From Strongylocentrotus purpuratus (lineage: Eukaryota > Echinodermata > Echinoidea > Camarodonta > Strongylocentrotidae), in assembly GCF_000002235.5 (NCBI RefSeq), contig NW_022145601.1:27761228-27825227 (forward strand): a stretch of 64,000 nt of DNA, given 5' to 3'. Made by a program: the position numbers and the translations under genes. Below are positions 1 to 11,100 of this stretch, one piece after another. Numbering within the stretch: position 1 is the stretch's first letter; every line of letters begins with the position of its first letter. The notes under the pieces were generated by a model, which worked only from the letters and a program-made list of their open reading frames with translations, ran no database searches and was not told the DNA's origin.

Positions 1-1720
1 CACAAATGGATACACCGGTCCAGGAGTGTGATTCTATTTCAACAAGTTAGTTTTTTCTTCATTTTCTGCCACATTCAAAGAAGTAACTTTAAGCTCATGA
101 GAAGTCTTGAAGTCTGACCTGACCACCTAGAATTATTAAAATAGTTCTTAACCTCTATCTAAGAGAAGGGCATTGGATAAATTAAGGAATAAACTATCTT
201 GTCATTATAGTGCTTTTCAGAGTACATGAATGTGGTTTTGTATATTATTTTGTTTAATTTTGATTATATTCTGTTAGTCTTAACCAAATCAAATGGCATA
301 CAATTGTTATGATTTACTAAAAATAATTATAAAAAAACGTTATCACGTTAGCAGGAGGAGCCATTAACCTATCTAAGTCATCAGATCTATTGATTGAAAA
401 CCAAAAAGTCCCATAACTGCATGTGCCATAATCCTACCAACCAGCAAAAAAAAAATAGAACAGGAATGTGGCTGATATGCCCTACCATCTCCACTTTTAC
501 ATGGTATACATTTCCTGTCAACGGGCTGCAATGCACAAAAACTTGCTTACACACAAATTTGACTTGAAATTTAACATGTGCGAATAGCACTTAATTCAAA
601 ACTTGCTAACAAGGGTTACTTATGAAAACCATTTCATCATTTGTACTGGCTAACAAGAGCACACAAGTACAAAATACAATGGTCCGTGTTCTACTAATTA
701 AGATTCAACAAAGGAACACTTAGATCTCAGACTAGCTTTCTTTGCTTAACCCAATTATGAACAAAAGCTTAAGCCTAGCAATGTGTTTAGATTTTATTTA
801 GAGTAAGGGTCATTGTAGCCAAAACAACCCTATATCTAATACTACAACATCAGACTTTGCTTCATTTTACAGCATTCATGTTTTCATTGGTAACATGTCT
901 TTATCTTTATTGATTTATGGGGGTTTACAGCACTAAGCAACTCTCAATGACTTCAAGACATGCACTTATGATGTTAATCTCAGACTACCTCCACGATGCA
1001 CTCAAAGAAATTAAATCCAAAGTGTAAATAAAAACCAATGGTGAACCATAAATGAGTCATCACAAATGTAAACAGAATCAAAGTTTCTTCAATGTTCATT
1101 TTACATATTGTGTGCTGAATAAAGAATTCATAAAGTCAGAATAAAGTTAATTGCGTAAAATGAGATGGGTCTGTCTGTCTCTCAGCAGATGAGATACATA
1201 CCCAGGCAGAGGTGGAGGTTAAATGGCTACTCTTCTCAATAAATGCTTGGTTCTCTTCTAACAAATTGTGACCTGTCATTCATTTAAAGACCCTATCCGA
1301 TGAAAATACAACCTTATATCAATGGAAAGCTTAATGAACATGGAATGCAAACATATAACATACCGGGTAACATGTGGACCCGATCGGCTCACCTATATGG
1401 CTGAGGCAATGAGCCGTGCAAAGTTATTGTGAATATGCAGACTCCACATGAGATGACATCAAGTCAACAACTTCTGATTGTCAAAGCTTTAGATTTCTAG
1501 TTTTCAGAGAACTCTTACTCATCCGACAGACATTAAAATAGCACATAATTGAAGTCAACGTAATCTATGGCGTATAAGCTTTCCATTGATATATGATTCA
1601 TCTTTTTAAATTTTCACTTCTGACAGGATCTCTTTATGGTTCTTAAGCTGCTGTAGTTTTTGAGATAGTTTGCCATCATTTCTGAAAGAAGGAATGGTAC
1701 AGGTAGAAAGTAATACTTAC
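1..1720 (-). other. ABCB1-like intron 6 (partial)
   Basis: AT-rich, without coding homology on either strand. The only structure I see is a foldback pair at 1316-1333 and 1575-1592. Confidence 0.6.
1316..1592. repeat. Foldback element with 18-bp inverted arms
   Basis: The arm ATATCAATGGAAAGCTTA at 1316 is matched in inverse orientation at 1575-1592, and weaker similarity continues outward on both sides (ATGAAAAT-like blocks near 1300 and 1610). It looks like a degraded MITE inside ABCB1 intron 6. No target duplication could be fixed. Confidence 0.55.
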
Positions 1721-1815
1721 ATGAGCCATAAAGCCACTGGATAGGACTAAGACAGGCAGTACTGCCATGATAACTATAGTTAGTTCCCAACTAACACTGA
1801 AGGCAAGTATGAAAC
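1721..1815 (-). CDS. ABCB1: ABCB1-like transporter, shared exon 6 (TM4 region)
   Basis: This is the last exon of the exporter visible before the left edge. It completes a split Gly codon and then encodes 31 residues, beginning FILAFSVSWELTIVIMAVLP and ending GFMAH. This matches the end of TM3, the short loop and TM4 of the first transmembrane domain in P-glycoproteins, where human ABCB1 has GFTRGWKLTLVILAISPVL. The acceptor reads ATATCAG and the donor GTAAGT, leaving phase 0. The next expected piece (AYAKAGAVAEEVL-like, TM5 and NBD1) is not in 1-1720, so the gene runs off the window. The phases of exons 2-6 fit without a frameshift. Assignment to the ABCB subfamily is secure; the choice between ABCB1, ABCB4 and ABCB11 cannot be made from the first transmembrane half alone. 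Confidence 0.9.
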
Positions 1816-3685
1816 CTGATATGGAAAAAGACAGAACAATTTATTAAAATAATATCATCCATATGAATTAAAATGAAACATGTCATATTCATATTTCACG
1901 TCTGCATGAATGTAATCACTTCATTCTTGAAATGCTATTTGTGATATTCCAAGGTATACATGCATGTATACAGTCAAAATGTTTTTAAATCATTACAAAA
2001 GCAATGCATTTATAGAAGGCTTTGCTATTTTTACTCCAAAAAGTGATATTTGTCCAGTTCATTTAATTTTGGAAAATGAAAGATTACATAATCTTTGAAG
2101 ATGCACATGCTACAAGTACTGGTTCTAGTTGAGCTTACCCCTGATGGGGTACATGTGCAGTATGAACATGTATGAGAGTACAATCATGTCAAGATTATTT
2201 GCCATACTTTGTGGTAAATGTTAACAAAAATTGGCAGTTATTCAGATTTATGCATACATGTACACATGGGGCACAAAAGCCATACATGTAAATGTTTATA
2301 TAAGGTGAAATACATCACATTTTATGGTTATCAACACACTCTTTATTCTAAATGCTTGTATTCATATACAGTAGCTATGTGTAAGCATTTCATACACAAA
2401 CAGTAATGTAGTTCTTTTAATGCTAGACCCAATATGCTATAAACTGATTAGACATTAATGTATTGGCTGGTATGTCTAGCTTACAACAAGGACACATAGA
2501 CGCCACACCCGTTCAACCTAAAATGAGATAGAATTATGCTGGTACACTAAAGTATGGTTTAATTCAAAGGACACATTATATTGAAGGTATTAGTTAACAG
2601 TTTACCTGGTCATATTGTAGATGTAGATAACTTTGTGTAAGAGTAATACCACCCCCTCCCCTTCCCCCCCCCCAAAAACACAAATGTAACTAAATACCAA
2701 GGGACAATCGATAACCATTTTTCAACTACAAGTACAAAATCTTAAACTTCTGTACAAAATAATCATTCTACCATTAGAGATGTCACCATATCTAGAGGAG
2801 AAATTTCAAAGAATCTCATATCATAGCCACAACCATGTAAACCCTGTTACCCAAAACAACTTAGACTTTGGACTCAAAATGGTGGTCTTTGTTCTATTGT
2901 GTTGTTTCTATTTGTTTGTGTTTTGTTTTCAAAATTTCAATGGCGCCTTCAAGAAATTTACTGCAATGCCAATAAATATTGTCCCTGATATACTGTAACT
3001 ACAGTGTACAAAATAACTCACTTAGAAAAAAAAACCTACAACTACACAAGCTCATCTACTCAAATTATATGACCTGTAGAATGTAGCTTTTTTTTTAAAG
3101 AATGAAATTGTTCATGTATGAATTACAGAACAGTGCATGATAAACTTGTGTGAATGATTCAAGGTTCATTTAAACACATTGAAACTACAAACCAAAAGCT
3201 GTTGGCTTCATCCTAGCTTATGATTCAAACACAGATAGTCAATAGAGATGGACTCTGAGACGACAGACAGACGGTACGTTAAGGTTCTGTACCTGGGATA
3301 GAAATCAGGATATTTGTAGGATTCATTTAATTCATGAAGAGCATGCCATATGGTGTACTGTACGTGCTGACTTGAATAAACATACATTTATAAATATTTT
3401 TACCAGCACCATACCGGAAATGATAAAATTATTAGTTTATTTGTCCATAGACCTATCATCTTGTACATGTTCATGATTTATATTGAAAAAGGTTTTATAA
3501 AAGAAAAAGGACAAATTTCAAAGGGAAAAAGGTAGAGTCAAAAAGAAGAAGTCAATGGTGATTCAATAACATAACCAGATAAATATAAATAAATGCTATA
3601 TGTTACCAATTATTAAGTTTCATTTCTGTAAGCAAAGAGTCTTTAAAAATTTCATGTAAATTAAAGATTCAAGAAAATAACTCAC
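1816..3685 (-). other. ABCB1-like intron 5
   Basis: Non-coding and AT-rich, with a short C tract near 2665-2680. No other structure recognised. Confidence 0.6.
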
Positions 3686-3762
3686 CTGCAATGATTTGTC
3701 CTAAAAACTGAAGAAAGATGCCTACATTCTCTCCATAACCCGACTTCACTTTCTCTACATCA
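3686..3762 (-). CDS. ABCB1: ABCB1-like transporter, shared exon 5 (IL1 to TM3)
   Basis: A 77-nt exon that finishes a split Asp codon, encodes 25 residues starting DVEKVKSGYGENVGIFLQFL, and leaves one base of a Gly codon. It corresponds to the P-glycoprotein segment DDVSKINEGIGDKIGMFFQ, the return from intracellular loop 1 into TM3. The acceptor is CTACAG and the donor GTGAGT. In-phase (phase 2) joining to exon 4 gives LSDDVEKV, the conserved 'LxDD' element. Nothing in it suggests a pseudogene. Confidence 0.92.
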
Positions 3763-4873
3763 CTGTAGGAGGTCAAAATGGAAAGATAAGTAATAGTTAC
3801 ATGATGGGAAAACATTTAGAAATGAGAAACATATACATACATGTACATATACATGTACAGGAAAGGAGGATGAAGAGAGACAAAGAGAGATGAGAAAGTG
3901 AGGAAAAGAGAGGAATAACAAAGAGAGACAGAGAGAGAGAGAAAAAGAGGATAAAAAGAAGATGAAAGTGAGAGCACTTTCTAATTACATCTACAAAGCT
4001 TTGAGTTCTTGGATTAATGTCCCAATCATATATATGAGGGAGATAACTTTTCATTGCAACTTTGAATATCTTGTAATGTTTTAAACAGATTGTAAAGTCG
4101 GCGTTCACCATTTGTACATGTGTTAAAATGAAAGAGCAAACTACTGGTATGGAAAATCAATTCCATTATCAATGTGTTCTTTTCCATGGTATTGATAAAA
4201 CAATTTGATATCTCTTACAAGAAATACAGTTCATTTTTAAAATGAAAAAGTTCAGAGAATGCAACCCTTTAACATTACATTCACATTTTGGATTGTTATA
4301 AATAGTTATTGAACTAATGATGAAAATCAAAATTGTACAATTTTTTTAATTTTCATACATTTACATGTTCTCATACATGTACACATCATCTATACTTTCT
4401 TCTATTTTTTTAAATAGAAATTCCACTCAATTATTTCAGCTACCGGTAAGTTAACTGATACAAGTGTACTACACATTTCCCACGTATGTACAGCACTTCA
4501 GCTGGAATTATCTATGAGTTGGTATTCAACAGATCAAATTGGAAATAGTAATGAGTATGTATAATTGGAATTGGAATTTGATCTGCACCCTACCAGCAGG
4601 TGACAGTGATGGCAGACAATAAAATGAAAATGATTACCGGTAGTGTGTTTTAGAAAAGACACAAACAAGGACTTGTAGGCCCCCTATGTGTATCATAAAA
4701 CAGTCATGGACTGCAGCTCTTCGATTGGTAAATAAATTGAGAAATAATGACTTTTAGTTACTTAATATTTGCTTTATTCGTGAAAATTAAAAAAACAAAT
4801 GAAACACCGCTCTGGTTTCATGCATTGCTGGAAATGAACACTGCCAGTAAGTCCAGAATTGCCATTTTACTCC

Positions 4874-4924
4874 ATGCATTAATTTCAACAAATGAACTCT
4901 TAGCTGTGTGTTGAATTAATGCAT
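4874..4924. repeat. Short hairpin, 51 bp
   Basis: ATGCATTAATTTCAACA at 4874 pairs with TGTTGAATTAATGCAT ending at 4924, with one bulged base and a loop of about 18 nt. In ABCB1 intron 4; origin unknown. Confidence 0.6.
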
Positions 4925-5163
4925 ACAGTACTTGTACTACATGTAGTTCTAGGAGCTCCATGTATAATTAAACATGTACATGTATACAGCCCAATATGAG
5001 CCTAGAAGCCCTAGATGTTTGATGTACACTGTGGATTGGAACAGGCATTCAGATAGTGAGATGTCTTCTGTGTTAAAATCCTATGGGAATACCTATGGTC
5101 GGCTATGATTACTCTTTGTTTTATATCCTGTTTTGTTATGACTCTATGATATCTCATATATAC

Positions 5164-5202
5164 AGAGGCTCCAGTCTCGGTTTTACCAAGACTGGAGCCT
5201 CT
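5164..5202. repeat. Perfect 14-bp hairpin
   Basis: AGAGGCTCCAGTCT and AGACTGGAGCCTCT are separated by 11 nt. The block that follows (to about 5390) is more GC-rich than its surroundings and may belong to the same element. Not identified. Confidence 0.6.
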
Positions 5203-5851
5203 CTAGATTGACTATTAAACCGCCTCTGTTTTGTGCAGGTCGAAGGCCAGATGGAACTGTCCCTTGTGCGGGGGAGGAGCTTTCAAACTGAAAACCGTTT
5301 AGCATCAGTTTGGCCTCGGACCCACATCTGAAGCCAGATGGGTCCTTAGTATAAATGTGGTATAAGTGCTTGTATGCACCATGCACATTAAAAGTAAATG
5401 CAGGAACAACCCAACTTTCTCAAAACTGATATTGAATAAATTTCAGCTATAGATTCTTCCAACTATACACAGAATGTAATTTTAAGATTTATATGTTGGC
5501 AGTGATTTTTTTACTGTCAATTCCACTGACATCTACATGTGTATATATGTGTATGTTGTACATGTACAGTTTGTAAGTCATTGGCACTTGGAGGTTTACA
5601 GACAAGAGTAAACATCACTTTGTGACCTGGTTTAACAGAATGCTCACTGGCTCATAACGCTTCATTGTGGTAAAAACTGCTAAATCTGCAACAATCATGA
5701 AAAAGAAATTACAAAGGCGGTTTGGGTGAATAGCCTCCAGTCACTATTGTCTGTCATATACGATGTACATGTATATATGTGATGTACTCTTTACCAGATT
5801 TGACCTTGTTCTCTCTCTCCTGAAAGAATTTGAAATACTCTTTCATGATTC

Positions 5852-6641
5852 TTAAAGCCAAGCCCAAGTCCATTCCAAAAATAACTTACTTTCAATAGAA
5901 GCATAATAATCAGACTAACCAATCAAAAAAAGTCTGAGCAAAATCGAATAACTAATAAGAAAGTTATGAATTTTGAATGACATTAAAAACTTTGAAAATC
6001 ACTAGACAAATTGGCAACTCACTCATGAGTCTGTGACGTCATGTCCTCACTATCCACTAATTATTTTCTTTATATTGATGATATAAATCTCCTATTTTCT
6101 CCTAAAGAATCATATTTCTTCATGCCAGCATCCGAGTTAGATTAATAGTAATATGTTTTTGTCTGGATGCATTAATATAGAGTAATTTTTTCCAGTTAAA
6201 TCATGAAAAATTTGAATTTTGATAAAATTTTTATATAAAAGTCAATAATTATGAACATACAATACTAAGAAAAGAGTATAAATTCTCCAAAGTTCATAAA
6301 AGATTTTGTGAAATGTCATGCACGCAATATGATACAAATCATATAACCTGGGCAAAGGCATGGGGAAATCAAGTTTTGGGGAATAAAAAGAGAAATTAAT
6401 GCGATTAAACCATATAGAGCAATTGATAAATAGTGAGGACATGACGTCACAAACTGATAACCATCTTGGCAATTTGTGTTATGATTTTCATTGTTCCATA
6501 GTTTTACATACTTTTTCAAAAATTCATAACTTTCTTATTAGTTATCCCATTTTGCTCAAACTTTTTTTGATTGGTTTGTCTGATTTTTCTTCTTTTATTG
6601 AAAGTACGGTAAGTTATTTTTTGAGTGGACTTGTCCTTTAA
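5852..6641. mobile_element. TTAA-flanked foldback MITE with about 210-bp arms
   Basis: Both ends carry TTAA (5852-5855, 6638-6641), and the right arm reads TTAAAGGACAAGTCCA inward. The arms stay alignable for about 210 bp: for example CCAATCAAAAAAAGT, TAACTAATAAGAAAGTTATG and GTGACGTCATGTCCTCACTA occur in inverted order. Between them lie some 370 bp of AT-rich DNA with no transposase. TTAA ends and an AG-rich tip suggest a non-autonomous Kolobok- or piggyBac-type element. It sits in ABCB1 intron 4. Confidence 0.8.
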
Positions 6642-6758
6642 GTATCTTTCACAGTTCCAAGATGGAAAAGTGTTGTATGTTTAGAAGAGATGAGTTCTAG
6701 GAATTATTTTGCATGTTTTTTGCTAAACTTTAAGAGTGATTGTTTGATTTGATCTTAC

Positions 6759-6892
6759 TCTGAAAGCTTTGAGGTGATTTCTCCTGTCTGATGAAAATCA
6801 AACCAGCTGATTTCCTGATGCAGGATAGCATGAAAGAATGCCTTCCTGAGACGGTTAGTCTGCCGTTCCCCCGTCAGTCCAAATGATGCAGT
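6759..6892 (-). CDS. ABCB1: ABCB1-like transporter, shared exon 4 (coupling helix 1)
   Basis: A 134-nt exon giving 44 codons plus two bases. The peptide contains GERQTNRLRKAFFHAILHQE followed by ISWFD, FHQTGEITSKLS. The family consensus is AGRQxxxIRxxFFxAIxRQEIxWFD, which forms the first intracellular loop and its coupling helix, contacting the nucleotide-binding domain. The key E-I-x-W-F-D core is intact. The acceptor is ATATTAG and the donor GTAAGA. The donor lies only about 120 bp from the end of a long foldback element in the next intron (5852-6641). Confidence 0.95.
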
Positions 6893-8588
6893 CTAATATA
6901 AAACACACAAATACAGGATCAACTTTATTGTAACACATTATAATAATAATAATAATAATAATAACCAGTGAAAAAAATAAACGGGGGCTCAGGGCGAAAT
7001 AGCCCCTGAAATGCCCAAAAGAGCCCCCCGAAAATCAGAAAAGAGCCCCTGAAAATTTGCATAGAGTTCAATGCAAAACAAATTTAAGAATGTTATTTTT
7101 TATGCAGGCAAGGTTGAAAAGTAGCCCCCGAAAAATGAATATTAAATTTTTTCCCTGATAATAATAATAATAATAATAAATACTTATAAATATAAATAAT
7201 ATAAATAACTTATTCAAGGTGCTATACAAAACAAAATACACAAAAAGTTCAATCTGGACCCCATCTAAAATGTAATTGTGAAGCCCTGGGATGTACATGG
7301 TTGACAGATGTGTTATTAATATTGAAAAGTTACTTATCAAACCATTTCTTATACATTATTCTTCTACCAATAAATTTGAAATCAACTTTTAAAGTTTCAT
7401 GTTCGCAATCAAGCAAACGCTATGAAAAGCTACACTTTATCATGAACAGTGAGCGATACTCACAATGATTCCATCTCTACTTGTTAACATGTGAATTTTC
7501 ATAAACAGGTATATTAAAAATATCTTCTTTTTTGTAGCTAAACCGTCCATGGTCAGCCACAAAAGAAAATCTAACTCTGGTTTAAAGCAGCGGTTTTAAT
7601 GGCTTTATATTGTTTTTTAAATCAGAGACTAAAATCAAATTTTCTTGATTAACACAGAATATTATTATTATACATGTAAATGCCAACACTGAATTAACCA
7701 AGACTCTACAAGGAAATTTAGGTTAGAAAAGAGAAACCATGGATACATGTCCAGTCCACTAACAGCCCTTCTGTATCTCTGAGTGTATTCTGCAATTTTG
7801 GAAGTCATTTTGGATGATGAGAACAAATTGAACACATCTGATGTACCACTAAAATTGTGTGAAAAATAGAAGTCCAGTTAACGCATGCCTTTGATGTCTT
7901 ATTGCATCTACAGTAAGAGACTAATAACTTATATGGAAATCCATAGTGTGAACTATGCTGGTTTTAAGCTTGGTCTACTTGACTTTGGTGAAGGTTGGCC
8001 TTCATAAATAATCTGAAGTTCTGAAGGACAGAAAATCTAGGACTAAGTACCTTTATTGACCTCGACTTTATAATATGTAGACCAAGTTAATTTTTGGTAT
8101 AACATAACTTTGCTCTTTTAGCAAACCTATGTGAGTAGGGTAGACTGAAAAGAAGTTAGCATGACCTCTATTTCACAAGCACCCATATGCTTGTGTTTTA
8201 ATAGATTGTTCCTCACAAGACCCTTTTGAGATGTATAGCTGTACGTATTATTCACAAGGATGTGGGCGGCTGCTTACTGTGTACTAATCATTCATCTAGG
8301 CCCATTGCCATTTTATATCAGGACTTGAGTCAATATAGTCTGATTATAAACAAACACACCTTGACAAAAATGAGTCAACACTGTCTCTAAGGAATGGATA
8401 CGCTTCTGACTTAAATGGGTTCAAACATACACATACTGTACCTATGTACATATACAGTTGTAATTCAATTTGGATACTCCTCCAAACACAAGTCTTAAAA
8501 ATGCAGTTTAAAGTTAAAATCCATTTATTTTAAGAGATACTTTGTATGGCAACTCTGAAAGAACCCATGGATTGTTCACTGAACTTAC
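6893..8588 (-). other. ABCB1-like intron 3
   Basis: Non-coding. It contains AAT/ATA microsatellites at about 6942-6963 and 7158-7179. The 195 bp between them carry repeated AGCCCC(C)-GAAAAT-like motifs and are not identified. Nothing recognised in 7.2-8.58 kb. Confidence 0.55.
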
Positions 8589-8909
8589 CTGGATGTATGA
8601 CGAGATCATAACAGACAGACCAACCAAGGCAAAACGTATACAAGACTCCTGAACGCCCTGCTCAAATGTATCTGACACTATAAGAACATCTTCATTAGCA
8701 CCACTAGGAAATTGTAATAACGTTCTTGTAGTGTGCATGGTTGCATTATCAAAGTCTGTTAGCGTTACATTGGCTGTGTTGAACATAATAAAATCATCGA
8801 GCATGAGTCCCAGGAATAGGTATAGGATAGGCCATGCTGATCCATTGGCTAGGGCCGCTACAGCACCCAAGACGAGGAGGAGCCAGTCTTGTTCTGTAGC
8901 ATATCGGTA
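8589..8909 (-). CDS. ABCB1: ABCB1-like transporter, shared exon 3 (TM1, glycosylated loop, TM2)
   Basis: A 107-codon exon, phase 0 at both ends (acceptor TTGACAG, donor GTAAGT). It starts YRYATEQDWLLLVLGAVAAL and contains ANGSAWPILYLFLGLMLDDF, the hallmark of TM1 in ABCB exporters (human IIHGAGLPLMMLVFGEMTD). A loop of about 45 residues with two sequons, NVT and NAT, follows; this is the extracellular loop 1 that is N-glycosylated in vertebrate P-glycoprotein. The exon closes with SCIRFALVGLSVMISSYIQ, matching TM2 (GIGAGVLVAAYIQ in human). The protein would sit in the plasma or apical membrane and export hydrophobic compounds using ATP. Membership is clear; substrate range is inference from the family. 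Confidence 0.96.
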
Positions 8910-11048
8910 CTGTCAAGTGAGAGACAAGAATGAGGGATACATATCAGCACAGCATGATCACAACCAAACAAATACTATTTACATCATGTACATAATGTGA
9001 ATAAAGATGGACCACATTATGGAAGTATCAGTATGACTCTAGTAAATGTTCATGAAAGCTAATGTGTAACCCTTGCTATACAGTGCCATCATATTAGTTC
9101 TATCAAAAGTTAAGCCTAAATTTCTGATGTCACATGTGTAAGTATTCTTGCATAAACATGTACATGTATATCTGTGTGCAGTTTTCAGCAAGATTACTGT
9201 AAGTCCATGTTTGATCATTTTGATGATTCCAAAACCCCACAAAACACAATTTTTCCTATCAATTATAATCAACCTTTCCAAGAACTTATATCTACATGTA
9301 GATAGTCTCTATGGTGATTTTATCACACGTCAAGAATTCAACTGTACCTTTAAACAGATAAGTGATATTGACACATACAAACCTGTACATATGAGAACAA
9401 GATAGAAAAAAAACTTTGGTGAAATTTATGGGGCTTTAAGAAAGACAGAATGACAGATACTGTACATGTACGTCATACATCATTTGTTTTATGCCATTAT
9501 GGTCACTTACTATCAGGCCACTTTAAAGATGTGCATGTTTATATTACATACATGTATATTACAAGTATCGGTATACTACCAGTATACTTTACATGTACAT
9601 GCCTGTCCATGTCCTTCCATTCATCTGGAGTACCAGCAATTTTTACTTTATGATTACTAGTCACTGAGCTCCTTTACTCAACCCATTGATTACTGACTTT
9701 ACACAGGGACCGAATGGCTCCCATAGACAATAGGTTAGATTGCTACATACATGTATTTACAATGTTTGTTTGTTGTTATGTTGTTCTGTACAGAGCAATG
9801 CCAGCCCCAATGTATCAATTCATCTGCCACAATGTAAAACTGTACCACATACACTATGCCATGTAAGTCTTACTGTAGGCTTGTATTAAATTGTCTTCAT
9901 ATTCAAAACATGAAAAGAAAAGAAAACTTCTATAATTCTTGACCAAACATTGTTTTTGATGTTTATTAGTGAAGTCCTATACATGAATATACCTACAACG
10001 ATATGCACTGTGTACAGTACATGTAGTTTTCATTCCTTAAGATCTTCACAAGATGTAATAAAATCAGTATTGTTATGATTATTTTAACCAGAGACACTTA
10101 TTGCTATTCACAACAAGATCAACCACTCATGATAACTTGTGTACGGTAGACTCTTTTACAATGGAATTACATGACCATTACTAAAACTTAATGTATCTTT
10201 AAATTTCAACAACAACAACAAAATTGCTTACGGTATACGATATGATTTTAAGGAGATTATACCAGGATAGCAAAGGGTGGATTTAAAAGAATGACATTCA
10301 CAGAAATGCAACCTGCACTACATGTGAAGAGAAATAATTTAAAAGCAATTTCCGTTTTTTTTCTAATTATACAATGGTTACATAATAGCTAAGAGAGGTC
10401 AACCCAACAGATTGATTAGGCTTTCATTATGTAAAGGTCTCATGAGATAGCCTTATCTATCTAATTACAAAGCCAGAGTATGGGGACAAAATCATATCAC
10501 ATATGTGTATTTTAATTGGATTTCAATGGATTATGATTCTGTGGGGAAAAATGTACTTGAAGTTAATCTCATTTTATGAACGATCTTCACAAGAAATAAC
10601 TGAAATGTTAGAAATGGATTTTGATGAATTTTGATTTTGATCGTGAATTTCACTAACGACTTCCCTTATGACTTGAAAGGTTATTACTTGATCTGTAAAT
10701 GTATTCTTTGAACCCTATCTTTGGAAGTAGTCTATTTGCCATATTTTCTTGCCTTTTAAATGAGGATCACACAACTGTTTATAAACATAAAATAACATTT
10801 GGGAAACATACACATAGTATACAATTTTAATATCGTTTGATTTACTCTTTTTTTTAAATCTCACTACAACAATGAGTATACAGTCTTATTTTCAGATTTT
10901 ATACAATAATCTATAAGACTGGTTAATTATTTCCTCTTTGGAGAATCACTACTAAAACACAATACCAGTTATATCGTTCATTAAAAGTTATCCACTATCC
11001 ATTGCCTTAAATTAAAAATTTTAACTGCTAAGTAATGTGAATACTTAC
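8910..11048 (-). other. ABCB1-like intron 2
   Basis: Non-coding, with many TACATGTA motifs (around 9160, 9470 and 9595). No element recognised. Confidence 0.55.
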
Positions 11049-11100
11049 CAAACTAAGAAAGGGAACTTTTTGAGGTACTTTAGTTCTGTTTTGTTGCGGC
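11049..11100 (-). CDS. ABCB1: ABCB1-like transporter, shared exon 2
   Basis: A 52-nt exon with acceptor TTCTTTCAG and donor GTAAGT. It encodes PQQNRTKVPQKVPFLSL after completing an Arg codon (AG|G). The joint with exon 3 reads VPFLSL-YRYATEQDW, matching the elbow-helix sequence V(S/P)xxxLFRYA before TM1 in P-glycoproteins. Its first base is the third base of a codon, so only an upstream exon ending in phase 2 can join it. Both candidate first exons (13727-14049 and 37895-38001) end exactly that way. Confidence 0.88.
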
